64,000 nucleotides of DNA, from positions 2,033,461-2,097,460 of the forward strand of contig NZ_LMNV01000002.1 in NCBI RefSeq assembly GCF_001423105.1. Reading direction: 5' to 3'. The stretch is from Frondihabitans sp. Leaf304 (GTDB lineage Bacteria; Actinomycetota; Actinomycetes; Actinomycetales; Microbacteriaceae). Under the pieces are notes generated by a model that worked only from the letters and a program-made list of their open reading frames with translations, made no database searches and was not told the DNA's origin. Below, piece after piece: positions 47,270 through 55,591 of this stretch. A program made the translations under genes and the position numbers. Each line of letters begins with the position of its first letter. Position 1 is the stretch's first letter.

Positions 47270-47911
47270 ATGGTGTTTGCTGAACGGGTGAAGGTCGCCG
47301 CATCTCCTGAGGCCCCGCACCCGCCCGAGCAGCAGCTCGCCCCCCAGGCCGGTGCCGGCCTCGACGGTGCCTCCGACGGGCTTCTCGCTCGCCGGGCCGC
47401 CGATGGCGATTCACGAGCCTTCGAGGTGCTCCTCCGCCGCCATCTCTCGCTTATGACCGCCTATGCAGTCCGCCTCACCGGTTCGCGGGCCGACGCCTCC
47501 GATGCCGTCCAAGAGGCGTCGATCGCCATCTGGCGCGAGCTGCCGACGCTGACCACCCCCGACGCGGTGCGCGGCTGGATGATGCGCATCGTGTCGCGCA
47601 AGGCCTTCGATCTGATGCGCGCGCGGAAGCCGGTGGATGACATCGACGACGAGGCGGTCTCGAACCGGTTGCCGGTGAGCGAGTCCGCGGATCCTGCGCG
47701 TCTCGCCGTCACCGGCGACGCCATGGCCGGCCTGCGCGCGGCGCTCGATCGACTTCCGCGTCTGCAGAGGCAGAGCTGGATCCTGCGCGAAGTCGGCGGT
47801 GAGTCGTACGGCGAGATCGCCGAGCACCTCGGCATCACCACCACAGCAGCCCGCGGTCAGCTCGCCCGCGCCCGAGAAACCCTGACCCGAGAGATGGAGG
47901 CGTGGCGATGA
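47270..47911 (+). CDS. ECF-family RNA polymerase sigma factor
   Basis: A 213-residue ECF sigma factor. Region 2 (about 45-110: AAFEVLLRRHLSLM-type helix, DAVQEASIAIWREL at about 82-95) and region 4 (about 155-205: LPRLQRQSWILREVGGESYGEIAEHLGITTTAARGQLARARETL). GTG 47288 is an alternative start; neither has a good ribosome site. Overlaps the next gene (ATGA). Divergent from the Asp23 cluster and followed by two Asp23-domain genes, so it probably controls the envelope stress response. Confidence 0.9.
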   Translation: MVFAERVKVAASPEAPHPPEQQLAPQAGAGLDGASDGLLARRAADGDSRAFEVLLRRHLSLMTAYAVRLTGSRADASDAVQEASIAIWRELPTLTTPDAVRGWMMRIVSRKAFDLMRARKPVDDIDDEAVSNRLPVSESADPARLAVTGDAMAGLRAALDRLPRLQRQSWILREVGGESYGEIAEHLGITTTAARGQLARARETLTREMEAWR

Positions 47912-48471
47912 GCGAGCAGACCGTGACGCTCGAGCGGCTATCCGACTACCTGGATTCGGGCCGGTTCCCCTACGACCCCGAGATCGAAGACGTCCCCGAG
48001 AACGCCGGGCAACTGGCCGTGCTGCAGCGGCTCCGCTCGCTCTCGGGGCGCCTCATCTCCGACGAGGCCGCAGCCGAGCCGGAGCCCGACCCGAGCTGGT
48101 TCTCCGGGGTGATGGACCGCGTGCGCCGCGAGGCCCGCTCCGGGCGAGACATCCCTTTGCTCGCGAGCGACGCGTTCGAGACCCTCCACGTGACCGAGGG
48201 CGCAGTGCGAGGCCTCATCCGCGAGGCCGGCGACTCAGTGCCCGGAGCCGTCGTCATCTCGTGCTCGATCGATGGTTCGGTCACCGAGTTGGGCGCGCCA
48301 CTCCACATCGAGGTCACGATCAGCGCTCTCCGCGGCGAGTTCGTGCCCGCCATGGCCGACGAGGTGCGGCAGGCGGTGGCCGATCGGCTCACCGCGCAAG
48401 AGCTGGTGGTCGAGACCGTCGACATCGTGATCGGCGACGTGCACCTGCTCGAAAGCGAGGCCTCGCAATGA
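47908..48471 (+). CDS. Asp23-domain protein downstream of sigma factor (possible anti-sigma-like role)
   Basis: A 187-residue protein. The N-terminal part (1-75, ERLSDYLDSGRFPYDPEIEDVPENAGQL...) occupies the place where a zinc-type anti-sigma domain would be, but it has no HxxxCxxC motif. The C-terminal half (about 85-187) looks like an Asp23 domain (VTEGAVRGLIREAGDSVPGAVV to VDIVIGDVHLL). ATG 47908 has GGAGG 7 bases upstream and overlaps the sigma stop. It overlaps the next gene by four bases. Anti-sigma role is a guess from position. Confidence 0.65.
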   Translation: MSEQTVTLERLSDYLDSGRFPYDPEIEDVPENAGQLAVLQRLRSLSGRLISDEAAAEPEPDPSWFSGVMDRVRREARSGRDIPLLASDAFETLHVTEGAVRGLIREAGDSVPGAVVISCSIDGSVTELGAPLHIEVTISALRGEFVPAMADEVRQAVADRLTAQELVVETVDIVIGDVHLLESEASQ

Positions 48472-48812
48472 GCCTCGACGTGTCTCGCAGTCTCGCCGAC
48501 GAGATACTCGCCCTTGCCAAGGCAACGCCCGGGGTCGCTGGCGTCTACGCCCGACCCGGCATCGGCCAGCTGTCGCGCATCGTGCGCGAGGGCGTCGCGG
48601 TCGTCTCGGGCTCGGGCTCCGACGGCTCGGTGTCGCCCATCGACGTGCACGTGACCGACGAGGCCACCCGCATCGAGTTCGACGTCGCCCTCGCGCCCGG
48701 GCAGGTCGGCCCCGCTGTTGCCCGGGCGGTGGCTGCTGCCGCTCGCACCGCCGCCGCCGCGAGCGGGTTGCCGCCGGCCGTGGTCGACGTGCGGGTGGTG
48801 TCGCTGGGCTGA
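48468..48812 (+). CDS. Asp23-like small protein
   Basis: A 114-residue protein with the Asp23-like pattern ATPGVAGVYARPGIGQLSRIV and VDVRVVSLG at its end. Co-translated with the preceding gene. The last 27 coding bases region (48777-48803) is repeated exactly at 60430-60456, beyond which the downstream gap is also repeated. Function unknown. Confidence 0.7.
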   Translation: MSLDVSRSLADEILALAKATPGVAGVYARPGIGQLSRIVREGVAVVSGSGSDGSVSPIDVHVTDEATRIEFDVALAPGQVGPAVARAVAAAARTAAAASGLPPAVVDVRVVSLG

Positions 48813-48850
48813 GCGGGCTGAGCTCGGGCCTCTGTTTGCGCTTTTGCTCG

Positions 48851-48924
48851 TCAATTTGAGAGCGAAACGCGCTCTCCGGCGCCGATTGGCCCGGCGCGCC
48901 ACCCCGATCGCTCTCAAGTTGGCA
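48851..48924. repeat. palindromic element, TTTGAGAG family, copy 3
   Basis: Left arm TCAATTTGAGAGCGAAACG and right arm CGATCGCTCTCAAGTTGGCA pair imperfectly. It begins 38 bases after the stop of the Asp23-like gene, so it may also end that transcript. Confidence 0.8.
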
Positions 48925-49073
48925 AGCGGGGCGGCGGGGCGCAGGATCCGGCGCCGGCGCCGGCGCCGGCGCCGGCGTGGTCATTTTCCAGAAGTTTTGC
49001 GGCGCCACCCCCGCCGATCGGCCCGGGCTCGGCCCCGCACGCGGGTTCTCCTCGATCGTGACCGCCGCCCGAG

Positions 49074-49133
49074 GTGACTGTCCGCGATCTGCTGATGTTC
49101 GGGGCCGAACACCAGCAGATGCTGGACACTCAC
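49074..49133. repeat. 60-bp palindrome D, copy 1
   Basis: Arms starting GTGACTGTCCGCGATCTGCTG and ending CAGCAGATGCTGGACACTCAC pair almost fully, with inner TGTTCGG/CCGAACA. A second copy is at 60694-60753. Confidence 0.8.
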
Positions 49134-49141
49134 CGCCCGAA

Positions 49142-49210
49142 GCCCGAGGCCCGAGGCCCGAGGCCCCAGACCCGGGGCCTGGGGCCTAGGGCCTGGGCCC
49201 CGAGCCCCGA
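49142..49210. terminator. GC-rich tandem GAGGCCC / inverted hairpin before the isomerase end
   Basis: Tandem CCCGAGG units followed by GGGGCCT units form a long imperfect GC-only hairpin. It lies just past the stop of the minus-strand isomerase gene and probably ends transcription there. Confidence 0.45.
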
Positions 49211-49222
49211 GCCGAGACACCG

Positions 49223-50029
49223 CTAGCGGACGCCCGACGCCTCGACCGCAAACGCCGACCGGAACGCTGCCAGCGCCGCATCGGTGTCAGCGCGCGCCCA
49301 CCCCTCCAGCGCCACCACGCCGCCGTAGCCGAGCCGCCGCAGCGCACGAGCGATGCCGGAGTAGTTGACCTCACCGGTGCCGGGCTCGTATCGGCCCGGC
49401 ACATCGGCGATCTGGATCTCGCCGACCAAGGGCAGCGCGCGCTCGATGAGCTCGATGAGGTTTCCCTCGCCGATCTGCGCGTGATGGAGGTCGAGGTTGA
49501 GGCGCAGGTGGGGGCTGTCGACGGCTTCGACGAGGGCGATCGTGTCGGCCGCGCGGGCGAACGGGACGCCCGGATGGTCGACCGCGGTGTTGAGGTTCTC
49601 GAGCGTGAAGACCCGTCCGTGACGCTCGCCGAGGCGGGCCACCGACTCCAGCGTGCGAGCCGCGGCCAGCCAGTCGCGGCCGGTGACCGACGAACGGGGG
49701 GCGACGGGGAGCCCCTGAGGGTCGAGCCCGGTGCCGTGCAGATTGAGACGGGGCGAGTCGATGATCTCGGCGGCCTCGAGCGAGCGCTCCGCCGTCGCGA
49801 GAAGCTCGCCCTGCCCGGCCTCGTCGGTGAGGTTGCCGGTGATGTAGCCCGTCATGGAGGAGAAGACCGCACTCGTTGCTGCCAGCGCAGGCAGGTCTTT
49901 CGTGGTCCAGTCCCAGATCTCGACCTGAAACCCGGCCTCGGCGAGACGGGAAACGCGCTCGACGACGGGGAGCTCGAGAAAGAGCATCTCGGCACACGCG
50001 GCGAGAGTCGGCGTCTCAGGGCCGCTCAT
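49223..50029 (-). CDS. hydroxypyruvate isomerase-like TIM barrel
   Basis: A 268-residue sugar-phosphate isomerase/epimerase-fold protein of the hydroxypyruvate isomerase group. Metal-binding residues are visible in TLENLN, LRLNLDLHHAQIGEGN and GEIQIADVPGRYEPGTGEVNY (the last is the Hyi signature). It overlaps the dehydrogenase gene by four bases. Probable step in an inositol, glyoxylate or ketose pathway; exact substrate not certain. Confidence 0.85.
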   Translation of the reverse strand: MSGPETPTLAACAEMLFLELPVVERVSRLAEAGFQVEIWDWTTKDLPALAATSAVFSSMTGYITGNLTDEAGQGELLATAERSLEAAEIIDSPRLNLHGTGLDPQGLPVAPRSSVTGRDWLAAARTLESVARLGERHGRVFTLENLNTAVDHPGVPFARAADTIALVEAVDSPHLRLNLDLHHAQIGEGNLIELIERALPLVGEIQIADVPGRYEPGTGEVNYSGIARALRRLGYGGVVALEGWARADTDAALAAFRSAFAVEASGVR

Positions 50030-51093
50030 GCGACAGCACCGTCGGCTGCGAGACGCACGACTGCACCGGTCTCGATCGAGGCGCGGGCGGCGAGTGCCAG
50101 CACGAGCGCTGCGCGGGCATCGTCGCCGGTCGCTCCGACGACGACGCCGGTGCGGACGGCCTCGACGAAGGAGACGAGCTCGTCGGTGTAGGCCTGGTGG
50201 AACAGGTCGATGTTGAGCCGGGTGGTCTCAGACTGCTCCCCCTCCGAATCGAAGAAGCGCATGGTCGTCGCGCGCACATCACCCGCGGTCACCATTCCTT
50301 CCGATCCGAAGACTTCACCACGCACGTCGTAGCCGTAGGAGGCCTGGAAGTTCGCTTCGGCCACCGCGAGAGCGCCGTTGTCGTAGCGGATCGTGACCAC
50401 GGCCGTGTCGAGCAGGCCGCCATCTTTGAAGTCGGGCGCGACCAGAGCATCGGCCAGTGCGACGACCTCGACGGGGGTCGCTCCGGCGTTGAACCAGTTG
50501 AGCGTGTCGAAGTCGTGGATGAGCGTCTCGTTGAAGATGGTCCACGGCTTGATCGCGCCGGGGTTCGCGAGCCCGGGGTCACGGGTGAGAGAGCGCAGCA
50601 GCTGCGGCGTGCCCACCTTCCCGGCTGCCACCACTCGGTTGGCGGCGGCGAAATCGGTGGAGAATCGCCGGTTGAAGCCCACTTGTAAGGGGACTCCGGC
50701 CGCAGCGGCCGCGGCGATCGCCCGGTCGGCGTCGTCGAGGGTGAGGGCCATGGGCTTCTCGACGAAGATGGCCTTGCCCGCTTCGGCGGCAGCTACAACG
50801 AGGCCCGTATGGGTGAAGGCCGGCGACGAGATGACGACCCCGTCGATGTCGGGATTCGCGATCAGGTCGGCGGCGTCGAGATAGGTCTGGGTCACTCCGA
50901 GCGGCTCGGCGACTCGCTCCGCAGCCCCGGGAACCGGGTCGGCAACGGCGACGAGCTCGGCTCCGGGCACCCTGAGAGCGATGCTCTGGGCGTGGAACGC
51001 GCCGATCCAGCCGGAGCCGATGAGCCCAAGCCGGACCGGCCCGAGCCGGACGTGCCCGAGCCCGACGGGCCGGCCGGTGGTGGTGTCAGACAT
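50026..51093 (-). CDS. Gfo/Idh/MocA-family oxidoreductase (first module)
   Basis: A 355-residue NAD(P)-dependent dehydrogenase. The Rossmann motif LGLIGSGWIGAFHAQ is at about 22-36, and EKPMAL near 110-115 with the catalytic Lys-type motif. The N-terminal 20 residues (RPVGLGHVRLGPVRLG) contain a short duplication. ATG 51093 has GGAGG upstream. It forms an operon with the Hyi-like gene. An operator CTAGCACGTGCTAG lies upstream. Confidence 0.88.
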   Translation of the reverse strand: MSDTTTGRPVGLGHVRLGPVRLGLIGSGWIGAFHAQSIALRVPGAELVAVADPVPGAAERVAEPLGVTQTYLDAADLIANPDIDGVVISSPAFTHTGLVVAAAEAGKAIFVEKPMALTLDDADRAIAAAAAAGVPLQVGFNRRFSTDFAAANRVVAAGKVGTPQLLRSLTRDPGLANPGAIKPWTIFNETLIHDFDTLNWFNAGATPVEVVALADALVAPDFKDGGLLDTAVVTIRYDNGALAVAEANFQASYGYDVRGEVFGSEGMVTAGDVRATTMRFFDSEGEQSETTRLNIDLFHQAYTDELVSFVEAVRTGVVVGATGDDARAALVLALAARASIETGAVVRLAADGAVA

Positions 51094-51149
51094 GAGTGTG
51101 CCTCCTGCACTTCTTCGTGGGCCGCGCACGGCGGCAAGACGAACACAAA

Positions 51150-51163
51150 CTAGCACGTGCTAG
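51150..51163. promoter_or_regulatory. LacI-type operator, CTAGCACGTGCTAG
   Basis: A perfect 14-bp palindrome between the divergent dehydrogenase and LacI genes. The central CG step and length fit LacI-family operators; the LacI protein at 51246 is the obvious binder. Confidence 0.75.
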
Positions 51164-51245
51164 CACCCGCGCCAGTACCCGCGCGAATATGTCCACCTTC
51201 CCGGGCCGACGACCGCCCAGCACGAGACGCATGGGAGCATGAAGC

Positions 51246-52298
51246 GTGCCTTCCCCCCTCGACCCCATCGGCCCACCCTCGGTCGAGACGGCTGCGGGCC
51301 GCGCGACGATGAAAGACGTCGCAGACCGGGTCGGGGTGTCGCGACAGCTCGTGTCCCTCGTTCTCCGCGACCTCCCCGGAGCAAGCCCGACGACCCGGCA
51401 GAGGGTTCGCGAGGCGGCATCCGAGCTCGGCTACTACCCCGACACCTCGGCACGGACTCTCCGCGGGCGCCGCAGTTTTCAGCTCGGCGTCGTCTTCACG
51501 ATGCATGAGCCGTTCGAAGTCGATCTCGTCGAAGCGCTTCTCACGGAGGCGGCAGAACGGGGGTACTCGCTCGTGCTCGGTCCGCTGACGGCCGCCCGGC
51601 CCGAGCGGCTGGTCGTACCCCAGCTGATGGGACAGCGCATCGAAGGACTCATCGTTCTCGCGGCGGATGGCGGATCCTCGTCTGTCTCCGACCTCCCCGA
51701 GCGCATCCCGATCGTTCAGCTCGGCGGACCCCGATCGAAAGGCCCTGTCGACGACGTTCGAGTCGACGACGAGGCCGGGATTGCTCTGCTCGTCGACCAT
51801 CTCGTCAGCCTCGGCCACACCGCCATCGCCCACGCCACCGGAGGCAGCGGGCCGAACGCCCGCGCGCGCGTCGAGGCGTACGAGGCGGCGATGCGGCGGT
51901 CGGGGTTGCTGCCCGACGTCGTCGAGAGCGCCTATACCGAGGAGGCCGGGTCGCACGCCGCCGAGGTGCTGCTGACGCGATCCGAGCTGCCGACCGCGGT
52001 TCTTGCGGCGAACGACCGATGTGCCTCGGGGGTGCTCCTGACGCTGGTGAGTCGCGGTGTCGCCGTTCCCGCCGACATCTCCGTCGTCGGCTTCGACGAC
52101 AGCTCGGTGGCCCGGCTGCCCTTTGTGCAGCTCACGACCGTCCGCCACGATCCGGTGAGGCTCGCGAGCGAGGCGCTCGACTCGATCACTGCCCGAATCG
52201 AGGATCCGACCCGGCCGACGGTGGCGCACCGAGACGCCCCGTCGCTGGTCGTGCGACGCAGCAGCGGCCCGGCTCGCGCCGGGGGCGCCTCGGCCTAG
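51246..52298 (+). CDS. LacI-family regulator of the first sugar module
   Basis: A 350-residue LacI regulator. Helix-turn-helix at about 22-44 (MKDVADRVGVSRQLVSLVL), effector domain from about 78 (FQLGVVFTMHEPFE) with VLAANDRCASGVLLTL and VVGFDDSSVARLPFVQL. GTG 51246 follows GGGAG. Divergent from the Hyi-dehydrogenase operon, with the operator between; likely its repressor. Confidence 0.9.
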   Translation: MPSPLDPIGPPSVETAAGRATMKDVADRVGVSRQLVSLVLRDLPGASPTTRQRVREAASELGYYPDTSARTLRGRRSFQLGVVFTMHEPFEVDLVEALLTEAAERGYSLVLGPLTAARPERLVVPQLMGQRIEGLIVLAADGGSSSVSDLPERIPIVQLGGPRSKGPVDDVRVDDEAGIALLVDHLVSLGHTAIAHATGGSGPNARARVEAYEAAMRRSGLLPDVVESAYTEEAGSHAAEVLLTRSELPTAVLAANDRCASGVLLTLVSRGVAVPADISVVGFDDSSVARLPFVQLTTVRHDPVRLASEALDSITARIEDPTRPTVAHRDAPSLVVRRSSGPARAGGASA

Positions 52299-52331
52299 TG
52301 GGGCTCGTTCAGCGGGGCGCCAAACTCCATC

Positions 52332-53375
52332 TCATCGTCCAGACGAGGGCGGACGGGGTCCGGTAGTTCGTCGAATCACCAGGGTGGACGGGACGATGTG
52401 GCTGCGGGCCGGACCGGAGAAACCGCGAATTCGTTCGAGGAGGAACGTGGCCGCCTGGGTGCCGATGTCGAAGGTCCCGTTTTGTACAGACGTCAGTCCG
52501 ACCCTCCCGATGCCGGCAATGAACGTGTCGTCGTAGCCGACGACGGAGATGTCTGAGGGTGTCGAGAGGCCGAGGTCGTGGGCGGCCGCGAGGGTGCCCA
52601 CCGCGACGAGGTCGTTGAATGCGACGATGCCAGTCGGCCGCTGATTCGCACGGAGCACCCGATACCCCGACGACCGGCCCTCTGCCTCGGTCGCACCGGC
52701 GTGGTCGACCAGGATGTTGTCGGCGAGGCCGGCGTCAGTCATGGCGTCTCGATACCCCCGCTGCCGGAGGACCCCGACGTGTTCTGGTCCGCCGAGAAAA
52801 GCGATTCGGGTGTGTCCGAGGTCGAGCAGATGCTGTGTGGCCTGCCGAGCGCCGGCGACGTCGTCGTTGGTGACGGTGTCCGCCCCGATGGTGTCGGGGT
52901 TGTAGGTACCGGCCAGAACGACCGGGGTCTTTCGGGGAAGGTGGGTGAGGTCGGCGCTCTCGGCGGAGGTACCGACGGCGATGATCCCATCGACTCGCTG
53001 CCGGGTGAGGATGCGCACCGAGGAGCGGCCCACACGCCGGTTGGTCTCTGAGTCCACGAGCAGGGGTGCGATGCCCGCCGGCTCGAATTGCTTGCTGATG
53101 CCGTCGAGGAGGTCGACGAACCAGGGGTTGCGAAGATCGTTCAGGAGGATGCCGACGGCGCCCGTGCCGTTGCCCGCCAGGGCGCCGGCGACTCGATTCG
53201 GTTCGTAGTGGAGATCCTCGATCGCACGGAGAACTGTCGAGCGGTTTACCGGGCTCACCCCGGGTTCACTGCGAAGAACGAGCGACACCAACGATTTCGA
53301 TACCCCGGCAGCGCGGGCGACATCGCGGATCGTGGGCGCTCGACCCGAGACGGGCGACGTGTGGTCATCTGTCAC
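52332..53375 (-). CDS. LacI-family regulator of the second sugar module
   Basis: A 347-residue LacI regulator. Helix-turn-helix at about 15-37 (IRDVARAAGVSKSLVSLVL), effector domain from about 72 with GILLNDLRNPWFVDLLDGI and AFNDLVAVGTLAAAHDLG. GTG 53375 has TAGTGT at -12 to -7, so leaderless. Divergent from the isomerase-dehydrogenase-importer operon, across a TGGACCGGTCCA operator. Confidence 0.92.
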   Translation of the reverse strand: MTDDHTSPVSGRAPTIRDVARAAGVSKSLVSLVLRSEPGVSPVNRSTVLRAIEDLHYEPNRVAGALAGNGTGAVGILLNDLRNPWFVDLLDGISKQFEPAGIAPLLVDSETNRRVGRSSVRILTRQRVDGIIAVGTSAESADLTHLPRKTPVVLAGTYNPDTIGADTVTNDDVAGARQATQHLLDLGHTRIAFLGGPEHVGVLRQRGYRDAMTDAGLADNILVDHAGATEAEGRSSGYRVLRANQRPTGIVAFNDLVAVGTLAAAHDLGLSTPSDISVVGYDDTFIAGIGRVGLTSVQNGTFDIGTQAATFLLERIRGFSGPARSHIVPSTLVIRRTTGPRPPSSGR

Positions 53376-53416
53376 CCCATCACACTAAGGGTGCGTCGAT
53401 CACTTGACAGCAGGCC

Positions 53417-53428
53417 TGGACCGGTCCA
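53417..53428. promoter_or_regulatory. LacI-type operator TGGACCGGTCCA
   Basis: A perfect 12-bp palindrome between divergent genes, 13 bases from a TTGACA box on the left (53404-53409) and with TTGACA in the opposite sense at 53438-53443. Likely target of the LacI protein at 52332-53375. Confidence 0.75.
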
Positions 53429-53469
53429 AGGTGGCCTTGTCAATCACACGAAGAAGTGGATACCTGCCG

Positions 53470-54366
53470 ATGACGACGCGTGCACCCAAAATCTCGATGA
53501 ACGTCACCACGACCTTTTTCGGCAATCTGGTCACAGACATCCAGCACGCGAAGGCGGGCGGGTTTGCCGGGATCGAGTTGCAGAGCCCCAAGCTGTACCG
53601 CTACCTCGATGCCGGTTATGACGTACAGACCATTCCCCCGCTCCTCGACGGGGTCGAGGTCACGGGCCTCGGGGCGGTGTTAGACATCGATCGGCAAGGC
53701 GACGCCCGGAAAGCATTCCTCGACGAGGTGGTGCGCATGTGCGAGGTCGCCGTCGCGGTCGGGGCCCCGATCGTGCAGCTGTGCACGGGCCCGGTCGACT
53801 GGAACGTCGTGAAGGATTTCCGGGCCGGAAGGCTTCGCGCTGATGACTCCCGCTACCGGGCCACCTTGGGGCTGGACGAGGCCGAGGCGATCCGAGTCAC
53901 CGCGGCGAATGTTCGTGATGCCGCCGACATCGCGGCCGGGTTCGGCTTAGGCCTCTATCTGGAGCCGCTGGCATGGGCGCGCTTGAACCGGTGCCGGCAC
54001 GCTCTTGCACTCATCGAGGAAGCCGGACGGGACAACGTCGGAATCGCCCTCGACACCTGGCATTTCTGGACCACCGGAGACACCCTCGACGAAGTTCGCG
54101 CGCTGCCGAAGGATTTGATCAAGGCGGTGCACATATCCGATGGCCTCGACCTCGACCGAGACACAGACGTACCGGATCAGAGCGTCCACCGGGACGTCGT
54201 GATCGGTGGGGGTGCGATCCCGCTCCAGCAGTGGGTCGATGCCATCAAATCCACTGGCTACGACGGGTGGTGGGTATCCGAGATGTTCTCCACCCGCGCG
54301 AACGAACAAGATCCGGTCGCAGTTGCCACGGCCATGCGGACCCTGCTCGCCACCCTGGTCGGCTGA
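53470..54366 (+). CDS. sugar phosphate isomerase/epimerase-family TIM barrel (second module)
   Basis: A 298-residue protein of the xylose-isomerase-like TIM barrel family. Metal/substrate features: GGFAGIELQSPKLYRY (about 28-43), LYLEPLAWARLNRC (about 163-176), IALDTWHFWTTGDTLD (about 193-208) and KAVHISDGLD. ATG 53470 has GAAG-rich upstream but no ideal site. First gene of the second sugar operon, just ahead of a dehydrogenase. Could be an inosose or ketose isomerase; unresolved. Confidence 0.82.
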   Translation: MTTRAPKISMNVTTTFFGNLVTDIQHAKAGGFAGIELQSPKLYRYLDAGYDVQTIPPLLDGVEVTGLGAVLDIDRQGDARKAFLDEVVRMCEVAVAVGAPIVQLCTGPVDWNVVKDFRAGRLRADDSRYRATLGLDEAEAIRVTAANVRDAADIAAGFGLGLYLEPLAWARLNRCRHALALIEEAGRDNVGIALDTWHFWTTGDTLDEVRALPKDLIKAVHISDGLDLDRDTDVPDQSVHRDVVIGGGAIPLQQWVDAIKSTGYDGWWVSEMFSTRANEQDPVAVATAMRTLLATLVG

Positions 54367-54380
54367 GAGGACGCGACACC

Positions 54381-55394
54381 ATGCAACGTTTCGCTCTCCT
54401 CGGCGCCGGCTTCATCGGTGCAGTCCATGCCGAAAACCTCGCCGCGCACCCGGACGTCGATCTCGTCTTCGTCTATGACATCGACCTGACCCGGGCAGCA
54501 GCCCTGGCCGACCGGTTCGGCGGTAAGGCCACCACGAATCCGGCCGACGTCTTCGATGCCACCGCCGTCGACGCCGTGTTCATCGCGTCTTCCACAGACA
54601 CCCACGCGGAACACCTCCGCGCTGCAGCGGATGCCGGCCTTGCCGTGGTGTGCGAGAAACCGATTGCGCCCACCCTCCACGAAGCCGAAAGGGTCGTCGA
54701 GCACGTCGAAGCCTCCGGCGTCTTTGCGATGGTGGATTTCAATCGCCGTTTTGACCGAGACCATGTGGAGCTGAAACGCGTCGTCGACGCCGGAGGGGTC
54801 GGGCCGGTCGAGCTGGTGCAAATGAGCTCCCGCGGTCCAACTCTTCCCCCGGTGGAATACCTGCGTGTCTCCGGCGGGCAACTGCGTGACCAGACGGTCC
54901 ATTTCTTCGACCTGTGCCGGTGGATCACCGGGGAAGACCCCGTCACTGTCAGTGTGACCGGTTCCGCCCTGGTCGACCCGACCATCGCCGAGTTCGGCGA
55001 CGTCGACACATCCGTCGCCGTCTTGCGGCTTCCGTCAGGCGGCATCGTCCAGATCGACAGCGTCCGCCGCACCGGTTACGGTTATGACGAACGCATCGAA
55101 GTGATGGGGGCCGACGGTCTCATCGAATCCCGACGACAACCCGCGGCCAACGTAGCCCTCTATTCGAACGCGGGCATTACTACTTCCCCCCTCCACAAGG
55201 GGTGGTTCGAACGCGTGCAGCCGACGTACGCAGCAGCCCTTTCGGCATTTGTCGACGCCCTCGCCGCCGGCGGGCCGTCCCCAGCATCCCTTCGCGATGG
55301 CCTCAACGCGCAAGCCATAGCGGAGGCGGCAACGGCATCGCTGGCCAGCGGCAAGACCGAGCGCATTGCATACGAGGGCTCCGCCGCTCCCTGA
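54381..55394 (+). CDS. Gfo/Idh/MocA-family oxidoreductase (second module)
   Basis: A 337-residue NAD(P)-dependent dehydrogenase. Rossmann motif FALLGAGFIGAVHAENLA at 4-21; EKPIAP around 93-98; DFNRRFDRDHVELK around 119-132; DQTVHFFDLCRW near 171-182. Same family as the first-module enzyme but clearly divergent. Starts 15 bases after the isomerase stop. Confidence 0.9.
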   Translation: MQRFALLGAGFIGAVHAENLAAHPDVDLVFVYDIDLTRAAALADRFGGKATTNPADVFDATAVDAVFIASSTDTHAEHLRAAADAGLAVVCEKPIAPTLHEAERVVEHVEASGVFAMVDFNRRFDRDHVELKRVVDAGGVGPVELVQMSSRGPTLPPVEYLRVSGGQLRDQTVHFFDLCRWITGEDPVTVSVTGSALVDPTIAEFGDVDTSVAVLRLPSGGIVQIDSVRRTGYGYDERIEVMGADGLIESRRQPAANVALYSNAGITTSPLHKGWFERVQPTYAAALSAFVDALAAGGPSPASLRDGLNAQAIAEAATASLASGKTERIAYEGSAAP

Positions 55395-55421
55395 TACCAG
55401 CATCACGATCATGGTCAAAGT

Positions 55422-55433
55422 ATGTCCGGACAT
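55422..55433. promoter_or_regulatory. palindrome ATGTCCGGACAT in the 55395-55591 gap
   Basis: A perfect 12-bp palindrome 28 bases after the dehydrogenase stop, next to a TTGACA box (55438-55443). It could be an operator or promoter element for the importer genes. A second short symmetric site, TTTCGGtCCGAAA-like, is near 55510. Confidence 0.5.
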
Positions 55434-55591
55434 TCTATTGACAGGTTCATGAATTTCGGTCACCCTAAGCGCACACAGGCAATGACGCCAACTCGAGGGA
55501 TTAGCGGATTTCGGTCCGAAAACTATCCACTGAAGGCGCCATACACGCGAACCGGATCCGGTTTGCATCCCCCTTCAGTAAAGGAACAGTC

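Larger units (their letters stand above)
48777..49140. repeat. compound repeat, copy A (gene tail + palindromes)
   Basis: From the 3' end of the preceding gene onward, the order is: gene tail, TTTGAGAG palindrome, GGATCCGGCGCC, TTGCGGCGCCACCCCCGCCG, and a second palindrome 49074-49133. The same modules occur in the same order at 60430-60760. It fills most of the 410-base gap 48813-49222, in which I see no gene. Confidence 0.75.

Noticed and set aside
48945-48980. GGCGCC tandem run as coding repeat or functional array
   Set aside because: No frame or start associated; it is a simple repeat within the compound element.
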